A stretch of DNA of 64,000 bases from Beta vulgaris subsp. vulgaris (Eukaryota; Streptophyta; Magnoliopsida; Caryophyllales; Amaranthaceae), in assembly GCF_026745355.1 (NCBI RefSeq), contig NC_079206.1, forward strand, positions 33,796,653-33,860,652, given 5' to 3'. Positions 46,927-58,599 of this stretch are shown here, piece by piece. The notes below the pieces were generated by a model. It was not told where the DNA came from. It did not search any database and saw nothing but the letters and a program-made list of their open reading frames with translations. The position numbers and the translations under genes were made by a program. Position 1 is the stretch's first letter. Every line of letters starts with the position of its first letter.

Positions 46927-49850
46927 TGTAATATCCTGAAAACTTAAACGTGTTTAAGTAAATAATTAATTTTTTTATGAGTAATTAAATTATATTTTAC
47001 TTAAAGTTTCATTAATTAAGTAACGTTTAATAAAACGAATATAAAAATTCCCAACTTATAAATATTAATATACTAGTGACGATAATTTATAATTTACGAT
47101 TTCATGAGTTAAACAAGAAGGCTAATATAGTTGATAATTCACTTAAAGTACAAAATGTCAACATTTCACCCAAAATTTCATTAAGTCACGTTTAGGAGTG
47201 TTAGTATGGAAAAATTTCTGATTTTTGGGTTGCAAAATAAAAAGAGAAAACAAAGCTATGGTCAATTTCCCCCATTAATGGTATCTTCTTCCTCACTCCA
47301 CCATGACCATTTGTCACTCATGCAATCACAACTTTCTTCTCCTTCTTCATAGAAATCTGTTACCAATCCTCACCCAAAGCTTCTTCAAGTTAACAAAATC
47401 AGATTATTTACTTCACCATCTTCCTCCCAACTACTAATTTTTAACTCCAAATTTCCCTATAAATAGTCATGGATTCAATACCAAGAACGCACCAACAACA
47501 ACCTTCATCTTCTCTTCTTCCTCTAAATCAGAAATTCAGTCAATAATCGCCGGAAAATTGTAGCAAAAATAAATCCAAAAAGAAACCCCCAAATTTTTTT
47601 ACTCTCTCTCCTCTGTTTCGGTCCCCCCCCCCACGAAACACTTCCGTCGGCCACCACGCGACGCCGGTCTCGCGCCGCGCCCAGTTCTGTCCCCACACCG
47701 ATATCGTTCGTTGACCACCGCGTAACTCGCCGGAGATCCGCGGCCCCAGCAGTTCTCTCTCTCTCCTCGCGCTGTCTCTCTCGCCCCTCTTTTTCTTCGC
47801 GCGACGCTGCTGCACGCACAGCACTGCCGACGACCCGCGCGCCCACCGCCGGAGATCGACGCTGCTGCTGGTTGTGCCGTTCACCGGAGCCGGCATCCCA
47901 CCTCTGCCGGAATTGTCGTCCTCCCTGCTCCTAGTAGCAGAGGTGATGATACTCTTCTTTTAAAATTTATTGACTTCTTATTTTCTAATGCAAGTCCAAG
48001 TTTATAACCCTTAACCATTAATAATTTATTTGGGCCTAGAACCTTGGACTCAGGAATAAACTTAAGTTTTAAATCTGAATTATATTGTTGTTGGGCTAAA
48101 GGAGTTAAACTAAAGCTGATTTAGTGCTTTAATAAGTCATGTTAGGTTAATTTATTAAGTTAAGTATAATGTTGGGCTTATAATCTGATTTATTTAGCTA
48201 AGTCACTTAAGTTAATCTTGTTGCTTTAATATATTGAGCTTTAGTGGACTGATTTAGTTAGTTTTACTAAACCACCTAACTTATTCACTAAAATCTATTA
48301 TTGGGTTATAATTCATGATTTCTAAACTAGTTGAGCTGTTTAAAACTAATTAAGTATAATTCATTAAGTTTGATGTTTATAATTGCGTTTAAATTATGAG
48401 TACTTCAATAATCCTTAAGTTCACTTATAATAATTAATTACTTGACTTGTTAATTTTAAATGACTAAATAATATTAAATAATGTTAATGGTTCTAGCATA
48501 GCTTAACTTAATTAATTTATTAATGGACGACTAATTAGTTACTAACTATGAACTAGAATAATGTTATGTTTTCGAAAGGTTGTATAATATGTAGTAATAT
48601 AACTTTAATGTTTCGTTAATTTCTAAAAATATAGCTAAAGGAGTTATTTCACCTAATTAGTTGATTTTTAAAGAATCACCTTAATTAAGAAGTTATTAAC
48701 GGTTAAGAAATAATGATCTTTAAGGAGACCTTTATAACGTTATAATGAACGCTATGACCTTAATAAGCGCTAACTAATATTTAAGTTTAAAAGCTAAATA
48801 ATAACGAAACGTTCTTTAATAAAATTATTCTTGAATAGATTAAAGAAGATAAAGGATATTACAAGCCTCCCCCGGCTATCATGGTTGGTAAGCTGGAATT
48901 CAGGTAACGTCTATTGCTAACACCCACAATCCCTTTCGAATGATGTTTTATGGTATTTCGCACTATGTTGTTGATGTATGGATTGTGGGATATGAAAGGT
49001 TTTATGAATATGATGATTTTCGATGATATGAAATGATTTTGATGTTTATGAAAATATGAGTATGATGCCACTATGATTTTAATGATGTTTCATGATTATG
49101 ATTACAATAATGTAATGTAATTATGATATGTAAAAAGAGACGAAACATGATAAAGTACAGTGAAAGATGGTTCTTGGCAGTATGATACGGGCACCGTAAG
49201 TGTCACCTATGTTGTGACCGCCTGACTGTTTTATACGGGCACCGCAAGTGTCACCTATGTTGTGACCGCCTGACTGTTTATGATACGGGCACCGCAAGTG
49301 TCACCTATGTTGTGACCGCCTGATTGTTTAAATGATACGGGCACCGCAAGTGTCACCTATGATGTGACCGCCTGACTGTTATGTAGTGGGAGACGTCCCC
49401 TATGTTATGATGTACTAGCCAAGTTACCAAAGTAAAAGATATATGATGATGAACATGATAAAAAAAGATAATGTAACATGTTATGATGTGTTTGTGAAAT
49501 GGTTTTACTTATTCTCTTCTCCCTGTTTATAAATAAAATGATGTGAAATGAATTTACGATGTTAGAGTAGTATGTTACTGAGCCTCGGCTCACGACGTTT
49601 TGTTTTATGTTTTAGGTATGGAAGAACAGTTGTGGGTCACTATTATACTGCGTTATGGAGATTATGTATGATTCTATGAGGTTTTAGGATATTTTGTATG
49701 ATGGATAAACAAGTATTATTATCTTGCGATGAGTAATTGTATAGTAAATTTTCAATTTTAGGCTATTATTTTATTGTGGGCCATAACCCACGTGATTAAG
49801 TCATGCTTCCGCTGATGATTAAGGTTATGTGAATTTGTTGGGGCTTTACA
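46927..49850 (+). repeat. 3' LTR of the non-autonomous element (2924 bp)
   Basis: Almost identical to the 5' LTR. The main difference is a minisatellite one unit shorter (four units). A few substitutions are visible, for example near 47350 and 47700. Confidence 0.95.
49184..49380. repeat. minisatellite, four units
   Basis: The same unit as at 44098-44346, with one unit fewer. It lies in the 3' LTR. Confidence 0.95.
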
Positions 49851-49855
49851 CTCTG

Positions 49856-49944
49856 GTATCTTAGTGTCAGAAGGTATTGAATCATTATTTTCCTTGTTTG
49901 GGGAAATTGATTCAACTCTACGACCTTCCCTATTACTTCGAGAA
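49856..49944 (-). pseudogene. Tat-B gag N-terminal fragment
   Basis: The minus strand reads SNREGRRVESISPNKENNDS and continues through the CTCTG junction into the gag block at 41835. This shows the two are one element. It is cut at 49944 by an LTR start. Confidence 0.7.
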
Positions 49945-50129
49945 TGTAACACCCCCAAAATCCATACACGTCTATGACTACGTTGCATCGACTTTGGGAG
50001 TGTTACCGCCACGGTGAAACGCAAGGCTTATTGAAAAGAAATGTTAGTTTAAATCATCATCACGAAAACTGAACTTTGGCGGAAATAAAGATGTAACTAC
50101 AACTCGAGAATCATCAACGACCCCTTTTT

Positions 50130-52612
50130 TTTAACACCCCCAAAATTCATACACGTCTACGACTACGTCGCATCGACTTTGAGAGTGTTACCGCCGCGGT
50201 GAAACGCAAGGCTAATTAAAAAGAAATGCTAAGTCAAATCATTGTCACGATAACTGAAATGCAGCGGAAACAAAGATATAACTACAATTTGGGAATCATC
50301 TACGACCCTTTTTATTCAAACCACAACTAATTAAATAAATCATACTAGTCTTATAATGCTTAATTAAAACGCTTTAAAGTTTCAAGACTAAGAACTATCT
50401 CCCGTATGCTCAACATCAAGCAGCAACACCAGCACACCTAGTATGCTCCCCATTGTAGCATCAATGGCTCATCATAGATCACTAACAACACAATAACACA
50501 CAATGAGCTATGCTGCGTACATAGTAAAGCATTGAGTGCATACAAGCATAAACAATGGAATAAGGATCATTCCTAGACATGATAGTACAATAGCATTACA
50601 TTCTTTACTTATTATTTCGTTGGCAGCGAACGTGCACTGTCATCTTACTAGAATCATACAGGCTACTTAATCTTTAATAGACAACTTGGTCTATTAGATG
50701 AAATGCAAATACAGTTTCGTTGCGTCTCACATCCATCACCTTAGTATGCATACCCCCAAGATCGTACTAAACCTTCCACCTACTTGAGTTATCAAAATTT
50801 ATAAGGACAATATCGTTGTCATAGTAGGCCTGCGTAGGAGTGTAGAACAAGTCCCACACTTGCCCCATTCTTCATCACTTTAGGGAGTCCGACTACAAGT
50901 TTATTACAAAAGTCCATTCTTAGTATTGTCCATTAATACCACATTAAACATAGAATCATTTAATATTCTTTCTTAGATACAATAGTCAAATCTTTATTTC
51001 TTGTAACATTCTTGTTACACCATAAATCAAAGAATACAAATCCAATAATAATGCTTATGATACGATAGAATTACGCATTACAATGCTACATATCGATTTC
51101 CAATCACAATCATGCTACCACACAATCTTAGCAATCACAATCGTTCTCTATCATGATTATAGGTTCCGATAGAATAAATCACAACCTAACATGATACTAG
51201 TACTTGCAACTGAACTCGTACGCGTACGTACCTGATGACGAAGAATTTTCGCTGCCCAATCAAATGTTCTGCTTATGAACTTGCGATCCAAACGAGTAAG
51301 GAAGTACTTCAGTGCTACGTCCTTGATATTATTATAAAATAACACGTGACTAACTATATCAGCTTTGTATTTCGAAGTATAAACAATAACTAATCTCGTT
51401 GTTTATTACTTTTTTGTTTCTTTCCTAACTTTATTGAACTTAGCGTCTTTTAAGAGCCAATATTAGTGAGCAAAGCTGATTTTAGTTAGTTTAATAACCT
51501 AGTACCTTTACCAACTCCATTTAAGTCCTTGTGTCCAATACTACTAAAATCAGATTTGAATAGTAAGGCCATTATAACATTCCAACTAATAATCAATAAT
51601 CTAATTCCTTAACTTTACACCTTACTTATTTACAAAACCTTAAATCAGATTTACAACTTAAATAAGATTAACAACTTAAATTAATTGTACAAACTTAATT
51701 AATTAAAAATTTACTCTAATTATAAATTAATTAACGTACAACTTAATATAATAAAAAACATATTATACAATAAGAAAACTAACACACAAGTAACAAAATT
51801 CCGACAGCCCTCGCTTGCCACAGACGGTTGAGCTGCTGCTTCGCACGCCACACTCGAGGTCTCGCCCTCGCCTTCTCGCACCACACTCGAGACCCTCCTT
51901 GGTTCGCAGGCGTGACTTCGCACCCCCAAACCTCGTCGCACGGATCGCTAGCACAAACCCTCGAATGTCCGTTGCACAACGCGCGATTTCGCACCGCCTA
52001 ACCGCCTCGACACCTTCGCTCACACGACCCTCGCACAACCTTGCGCCTAGCCCTCGACGCCTACGCTCGATCCGCTGACTCGTCTCGAACACCGCACATA
52101 AAACACTGAGCGCTCGCCGCTTGCTCGCCCAGCCCTCTCGCACGACAATCCGACCTCACCGTCGAGGGAGAAGGAGATAGCAGAGAGAAAACGACGAGGG
52201 AAAAGAAGAGAGAGGAGAGAGAATCAGAGAGAGAGAGACGGCTGAGACGGAGAGACAATTAGGGTTTCTGATTATTTTATTCTTTTCTTTTTATTTCTCT
52301 CCTATTTATAGTGTGGCCATCCTAAGGCTCATAGGTCTTGGTTTATTTTATTTATTCCTAAATTAAAATAAACCAAACTATAATATACTTATGTTATAGT
52401 TGTAAGCGTACTCAAAATATATTATTATTATTTTTTTTGTAAATAGTATTAATATACTTTTCGATTCTATTCTTTATATTTTCTTATAGCTGTAAGCGTA
52501 CTCAAAATGTATTATTATTTTTTTTGTAAATAGTACTAATATACTTTTCGATTCTATTCTTTATATTTTCTTATTTATAAAGAATAACTTCGAAAAAATA
52601 CGGAGTATTACA
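50130..52612 (-). mobile_element. solo LTR (2.48 kb) nested in an LTR of its own family
   Basis: The start T(G>T)TAACACCCCC and the end CGGAGTATTACA are flanked by TTTTT on both sides (50125-50129 and 52613-52617). No internal region or second LTR is present, so it is the product of recombination between the two LTRs of a former element. On the minus strand TATAAATAG lies at 52302-52310. A GC-rich leader follows at about 52150-51790, the same plan as in the other long LTRs here, which supports minus orientation. Confidence 0.85.
52302..52310 (-). promoter_or_regulatory. LTR TATA box of the solo LTR
   Basis: The plus strand reads CTATTTATA, so the minus strand reads TATAAATAG. A GC-rich leader follows downstream on the minus strand. 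Confidence 0.6.
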
Positions 52613-53350
52613 TTTTTATTCAAATCACAAACTAATTAACTGAATCATAATAGTCTTATAATTCTTAATTAAAACGCTTTAAAGTTTCAAGACTAAGAAC
52701 TATCCCTGTATGATCAACATCATGCAGCAACACCAGCACAAGATCGTACGGAACCTTCCGCCTACTTGAGTTATTAAAATTTATAAGGACACTATTGTCG
52801 TCACAGTAGGCCCGCGTAGGAGAGTAGAACAAGTCCCATACTTCCCCCCCCCCCATTGTTCATCCCTTGTAGGGAGTCCAACTACAAGTTTATTGCCGAA
52901 AATCCTCTCTTAGCATTGTCCATTCATACTACATTAAACATATAATCATGTAACGTTCCTTCTTAGATAAAATACTCAAATCTTTACTTCTTGTAACATC
53001 CTTGTTACACCATAGATCAAAGAATACAAATCCAATAATCATGCTTATGATACGATAGAATTACGTATTACAATGCTACATATTGATTTCCAATCACAAT
53101 CATGTTATAAAATCTTAGCAATCACAATAGTTCCCTATCATGATTCTAGGTTCCGATATAATAATTCATAACTTAACATGATACTAGTAACTGCAATCGA
53201 ACTTGTACGCGTACGTACCTTATAACGAAGAATTTTCGCTGCCTAATCAAACATTCCGCTTATGAAATTGGGACCTAAACGAGTAAGGAAGTACTTCAGT
53301 GCTACGTCCTTGATATTATTAACATATAGCACGTGACTATCTATATTAAC

Positions 53351-54854
53351 CACTAGTAGAATAAGTGTTATTTGCTGCGGTGATATTGCTGCGGTTTTAC
53401 CTATACGCAGCAATATAACACGCAAAAAGAAAAGAAAAAACAGAAAATAACAATATTGCTGCAGTTCCCGCCCAAAATCGCAGCAATATTGCTCAACGAA
53501 TACATTTTGAAAAAAATGTGGGGCCCTGGCCAGCTAATATTGCTGCGGTTTCCACGTAGGGCCGCAACAATATATTAAAAAATATATAAAATGTATTATA
53601 TAAACTTATTGTTGCGGTTCCTATACAAAACTGCAGCAATAGGCTTTTTAAATTATAATAAACAGGCCCATGGGTGCGTTTATTTCTCTGATTTACCAGT
53701 TAGGGTTTCCTCCTCTCTCTCTCTCCTCTTTTCCTCTCATCATTTCACATCTCCCCCCTCATCTTCTCTTTCTCCTCTCCTCATCTTCTCTCTCCTCTTT
53801 TCCTCTAATCATTTCACGCCTCCCCCCTCATCTTCTCTCTCTCCTCTCCTCATCTTCTCTCTCCTCCCAATCAAGCCGGTTAACCGTTCGAAATCAACAG
53901 CTCAATCACGCTGGTCGACCGTTCTTTGTCGTTTGTTCGTCAACCCTCTCTCGTGGGTCGCTCGCCAGATTCACAAGGTCGCCAGATTAAGTAAGATAAA
54001 GTACTTTTCTCTCTCCTCCTCTTTATCCTCCATTTCCGACTGTCCCTCGTGGTTTACAAATCTCGGTCGTCGCTCGTCGCTCGTGGTCTACGAATCTCGG
54101 TCGTCGCTCGTCGCTCGTGGTCTACAAATCTCCGATGTCTCTCCACCAGTATACCACAACTGGCGATACGCGAAGCCCACCAAACACACACACAAAACTG
54201 GCAACACGCGAAGTCCATCGAAGCCATTAACGACAGATCTGGGCACTTTTTTTTTTCTTTTTTTTTTCTTAGATTTAATTGTTCGATTTTTTTTTTTTAG
54301 ATTTTATTTTCTGATTTTCTTCTTCTATTGTTATAATTTTTTAGATTTAGTTCTTCGATTTTAGATACTGTTATAATTTTCATCATCTTTTTGTTGTAAG
54401 TGAGATACTATTAATGTTTAGGAGTTTCGATTTTTTTTATTTATTGTTAGTTTCATTTATTGTGAATGAATGTGGTGTTATCTTTCTCTTAAAAGATCTG
54501 ATGCTCATTTGTTATGTGAATTTGGTGGATAGTGCATAGGTTATTTGCCTGGTTCTAGTTTTTCAAATTTAATATCAAAAAAAAAAAAAAAAAATTTATA
54601 TGTACCCTGACATATTGCTGCGATTTTGCTAAGGAACCGCAGCAATATACTTAAATAAATAATAAAAAAAGGAATATTGTTGCGTTTCCTTGACCAAAGC
54701 CTAGAAACCGCAGCAATATCTGACATATATTGCTGCGGTTTTAAACCGAAGCAATATAATTATTACCTATTGCTGCCCCCTTAATTGTTGCGCGCCCAAA
54801 ACTGCAACAATAGGTCACTTTTTGACCGCAGCAATAAGCATTTATTCTACTAGT
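53351..54854. mobile_element. non-autonomous CACTA-like element with hairpin arrays
   Basis: The left end CACTAGTAGAATAAGTG and the right end, whose complement is ACTAGTAGAATAAATGC, form inverted termini. The final G of the right end is missing because the copia LTR begins there. Both subterminal regions are packed with TATTGCTGCGGTTT and its complement AAACCGCAGCAATA, forming many small hairpins (53385-53650 and 54610-54840). The middle (53690-54300) is pyrimidine-rich with a duplicated 60-odd base block of CTCATCTTCTCTCTCCTC type and looks like a captured 5' leader. No transposase is present. Confidence 0.8.
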
Positions 54855-56377
54855 TGTTGACCCTTGAGTTTTGAAGATGACCTAACCACAAAAGACATAG
54901 TATATTTTAATTATGTTGTTGCAAGGTAATTCATGCTCGAGCTAAGAGAATACTTGATTGAAGATTAAAACGGAGAATTAATCAAGATCGAAGTAAAGAC
55001 GTTCGAGATGAAAAATCAAGCATGGAATGAAAATTAGAATACATTAGGGTATATATTAATCTTCTGTTAAGGTTGAGTAAAAGCTTAATTAAGTTCGTGG
55101 TGAATTCTCAAAGGAACTTGGTTCTGTTCCCATGAAAGGAACAGACCTGGCACTATAGGAACAAGGTTAGGGAACAAGACTTAAACTGATTTAGGAAACT
55201 CTAAGAACTCTAAATTGTGCGCCTAAGTAATTTTGCCCAATATAGTTGTTAGAGTTTTTAGGGATATTTTACTAAGATCCATATTTTAGGAATTTAGTTT
55301 AAGTTTGTTAGGAAAAGATTTTAAAAAGATTTTCTGATTTTAAATTAACTGATTTTCAAATCTTATCTTTTTTATTTTTATCTTTTATATTTTATTTAAA
55401 AGATTTGTTTTCGAAAAATAATATATTTCCGGTTTTTAAAATGTTTCGGATTTTTAAAATAATAAAATGTTTTTCCGGTTTATTAAAAGATATTTAAAAA
55501 GATATTTTTCCTAAAAACTAGCTAAGTAAATATTTATTTATTTATTCCTAAAAACTGATTACACGCCTAAAGTACTGCTACACGTTTTGTAGTTAGTGGA
55601 TTTAGTGGCTTAAGTTAATTATCCTCCAAGTATTTAATTAAATTAAATGAGTTTAATTATTCTCCAAGTTTTGTAAAACCACGTAATATGTTACTGCTTC
55701 TATGAAGTGAAGTAGTGGATTAGTGGATGTTTACTTGACATGGAATAATTAATTTAATTTATTAATTAATTAAAATCATGGAGATCATGTGATAATGGTT
55801 TAATTCGTAAAGAACATGTTTTGTCTTAATTGTCTATAAATAGGCGCCTAATTCATTTGACAAATGTGTCTGACTTAGTTAATTTGTCTTAAGTTATCTA
55901 AAGTGTCAGTGCCTTTTCCTTAAGAGAATTCATACTTACATTAATCGAGTTTATTATTCTTCCATTGTTTTACAAAGTGTATTTTTGAGAAAAAGGGTTT
56001 GAGTGAACTCTTGTAAGTGTGAGAAAGCTTTGAGTGAAGCAAGAGAAAGAGAAAGAGAAAGGAACTTCGAGTGAAGTTTGAGAGAAACGTCAGTTGTGGG
56101 AACTGTCGTTGGGAACTTGAGTTGAGTGACTTAAGTTGAGAACGAGAGAAAAGTAATAGGTTGTAATCAGAGTTGTTTTGGCCTATTATAGTGGAAAGTT
56201 GTTTAAAATCCCTTGTGGTCGAGGTTGTTTCTTCCTACTAGGCCTAGGAAGTTTTTCCTCGTAAAATCTCTCGTGTTCCCATTGTTTGTTCCCAAGTTTA
56301 CTTTTAATTCCGCAAAAAGTAAGCTTATTCTCTCACTATAATTCACCCCCCTCTTATAGTGCTCATATTATACAACA
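54855..56377 (+). repeat. copia 5' LTR (1523 bp)
   Basis: It begins TGTTGACCC and ends TATACAACA. It contains a TATA box (TATAAATAG, 55835-55843) and a short TTTTCCGG(T/A)TTTTTAAA-like repeat near 55420-55480. Confidence 0.9.
55835..55843 (+). promoter_or_regulatory. copia LTR TATA box
   Basis: TATAAATAG is followed by GCGCC, in the middle of the LTR, at the position expected for the U3/R boundary promoter. Confidence 0.7.
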
Positions 56378-56379
56378 AT

Positions 56380-56391
56380 TGGTATCAGAGC
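56380..56391 (+). other. primer binding site (tRNA-iMet) of copia
   Basis: TGGTATCAGAGC lies 2 bases downstream of the LTR end, a perfect match to the common plant site. Confidence 0.95.
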
Positions 56392-56441
56392 GGGAACTCT
56401 AATAATTAGGAAACCCTGTTGAGTTCAAGATCTTGAAAAAT

Positions 56442-57640
56442 ATGAATACTAGAGAGAAACTGGAAGAAGGGTACTCTACGCAGAGGCCACCAATGTTCAA
56501 TGGTAAGTTTTACACTTACTGGAAGAACAGAATGGAGATCTTTATCAAAGCCGACAATTACCAGGTATGGAGAGTCATAGAGGTAGGTGATTTTGAAGTC
56601 ACTACCACTAATGACAGAATATGAGGTAATTCCTAAATCTATATCTGATTTTGATAAAGCGATTTCGAAAAGATGGAAATTAATGCTCTTGCTATAAAAC
56701 TGCTTCATTGTGGTCTTGGACCTCATGAACACAATCGTGTCATGGGATGTAAAACCGCAAAACAAATTTGGGATCTTCTTGAAGTCACTCATGAAGGTAC
56801 GAGTGAAGTTAAGAGATCAAAAATAGATCTTTTGATGAACCAATATGAACTTTTTCAAATGAAATCAAAAGAGTCTATCCAAGACATGTTTACACGCTTT
56901 ACTAATATTATTAATGAGCTAACATCTCTTGGAAAGTGATTACATCTGAGGAACAGGTACGAAAGGTCCTAAGGAGCCTTCCTAGGGATCGATGGATGGC
57001 TAAGGTAACTGCCTTACAGGAAACTAAGGACTTTACTAAGTTCAATTTGGAACAACTTGCTGGTTCCCTTTGAAAGTTGCAATTGGACAATGAGAATGGA
57101 GACATGTCCAAGCAAAAATCAATTGCCTTAAAAGCTGATGAAAGTGAAGACTCAGAAACTGATGAAGAAGAATCCGCTCTCATGGTCCGAAAATTCAAAA
57201 GAATGTTTAGGAACATGAAGAATGGAGATTACAAAGGTAAGAATAAGAAATATTCTAACAAACTTGTTTGTCATAAGTGTGGCAGAACTTCATCAAGGAT
57301 TGTCCCCAATGGGAACAAGAAAAAGGCAAAGGAAGGGAACGAAGCAGAGATAGGAACAAGGAATACAAAAATCCTATACTCGATCTGACATGAAGAAAGC
57401 TATGGTTGCTGCATGGGGAGACTCTGACTCCGAAGAAGAAGATGATCCTCAACCAAATGAGGAGACTGCAAACTTCTGTCTTATGGCTCTTGACAATTCC
57501 GAATCTGATGAAGAGATTGAATCTCTTGAGGCAAGTCTAGACACCATCAAAACTCGTCTTAATTCTTTAAGTAAAGAAAAGTTATTTGAGTTTATTGTTG
57601 ACGCTGTAAATGATTGCAAAGATGAGACATTAAACTAAAA
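56442..57640 (+). pseudogene. copia gag
   Basis: The start is ATG at 56442 (MNTREKLEEG). The core includes RPPMFNGKFYTYWKNRMEIF and, in another frame, GCKTAKQIWDLLEVTHEGTS and FTRFTNIINELTSLGK, the copia-type gag (UBN2) pattern. The zinc knuckle begins CHKCG (57270s), but one base is lost inside it, so the second half (FIKDCPQWE) is in another frame. The C-terminal part (57390-57638) has AAWGDSDSEEEDDPQPNEE and an acidic tail, as in SIRE elements. At least four frame breaks. Confidence 0.85.
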
Positions 57641-58250
57641 CAATGTCAACATGCTTTAATGTTGCAAAGGAACATACCTCTTGGCTTAAAAGTGTTCGAA
57701 TTGATATTGAGAAAAGATTTTTCGAGTTGTTTGACAAAAATCTTAAATTAAAAGAGGATTTCGAAAATCTTAAAAATGAGAACTACTTGTTAAGTCTTGA
57801 GTTATCACAATAAAAGAGTTTGTTCCTGAAGTAAGTTCATTTGACATTAAATCAGTTCCCTTGCAAAGTTTCAAATCTGAAATAAACGAATTGAAAAATC
57901 ATGTTTCATTCTTGGAAATGGAAAAAAATGAACTTGTAGGGGAACTGCACCAAATGAGAAATGAAAAGAAAATGCTACCTATTCCAAACTGAATTAAGAA
58001 CCCTCAAACAAAACGAACGAAGGTCTTGGTTTTAATCACAAAAAGAAATTTGAAAAACCTAAAAAGAGAGTTGATTTACCAAGTGATAAAGTTTGTATGT
58101 TTTGTGGGAACACTGGTCATTTAGGAACTCTTGTCCTAAAAGACTTGGTCGCATTAATGAGAACTTGGAAACAAGTAGAGTAATTTGGAAAAAGAAATCT
58201 ATTGTTCCTGAAGGAAAGGAACCCAAGAAAGATTGGGTTCCTAACTCTAA
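57641..58250 (+). pseudogene. copia gag-protease spacer
   Basis: Decayed coding sequence with coiled-coil-like character (for example FENLKNENYLLSLELS) and a second zinc-knuckle-like VCMFCGNTGHL (near 58090). No complete frame remains. Confidence 0.55.
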
Positions 58251-58262
58251 CAATTAGTTTTC

Positions 58263-58466
58263 TTGCAGGTTGGAGTGAGGGGGAACAACACATGGTACCT
58301 AGACAGTGGTTGTTCTAAGCATATGACTGGAGATAAATCAAGATTTCTCTCACTCTCAGCCTATAATGGTGGAAGTGTGACTTTTGGTGACAACAAGAAA
58401 GGTAACATAGTTGCCATGGGCAAAGTTGGTAAGTCATCGTCACATTCCATAGATAATGTTTTCTAG
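58263..58466 (+). pseudogene. copia aspartic protease
   Basis: NNTWYLDSGCSKHMTGDKSR contains the copia active-site box D-S-G, and SVTFGDNKKGNIVAMGKVG follows as expected. The frame ends after 67 codons at a frameshift, with the downstream part readable in another frame. Confidence 0.85.
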
Positions 58467-58599
58467 TTGATGGATTAAAGCATAACTTGTTAAGTATTTC
58501 CCAATTCTGTGATAAGGGAACTGTGTGAAGTTTAATAGTGAAAAAGTTTAATTGTCAACAATAGCACAAAGGATATCATTTTGGAAGGAACAAGAAAGG

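Larger units (their letters stand above)
41841..49850 (+). mobile_element. non-autonomous LTR retrotransposon, 8.0 kb, no coding capacity
   Basis: Two nearly identical LTRs start TGTAATATCCTGAAAAC and end GGGGC(G/T)TTACA. They are flanked by the 5-bp duplication CTCTG (41836-41840 and 49851-49855). A tRNA-iMet primer site follows the first LTR and a purine tract precedes the second. The 2.1 kb between holds no gag or pol. Such an element must borrow proteins from a relative; the layout fits the class of large non-autonomous derivatives (LARD). It is inserted in the gag start of Tat-B. Confidence 0.95.
24087..49944 (-). mobile_element. Tat-B: inverted second copy of the Tat element, split by two LTR elements
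   Basis: The Tat-B sequence is present in three blocks: 24087-26708, 37297-41840 and 49851-49944. Removing the two insertions, each bounded by a 5-bp target duplication, rejoins gag, protease, RT, RNase H and integrase in order on the minus strand. It is the same family as Tat-A. The 3' part (integrase C-terminus, PMD gene, LTR) is lost beyond the CACTA junction at 24086, and the 5' LTR is lost beyond the LTR inserted at 49945. Confidence 0.85.
49945..53350 (-). repeat. outer LTR of a TGTAACACCCCC family, split and truncated
   Basis: Two parts belong together: 49945-50129 (LTR positions 1-185) and 52613 to about 53345, which continues exactly where the first part stopped. The second part has an internal gap near 52740, where a few hundred bases of the family are missing. 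It is truncated on the right by the CACTA-like element at 53351. Orientation is taken as minus, from the TATA box in the intact copy nested inside it. Confidence 0.75.

Noticed and set aside
51763..52143. 126-codon Arg/Cys-rich frame on the minus strand
   Set aside because: It lies in the GC-rich leader of the solo LTR, with several overlapping open frames on both strands and no motif.
53591..54364. 257-codon open frame, the longest in the window
   Set aside because: It lies across CTCATCTTCTCTCTCC repeats inside a non-autonomous CACTA-like element. Its Ser/Leu/Phe-rich product only reflects the pyrimidine-rich composition, and an overlapping frame is equally open.
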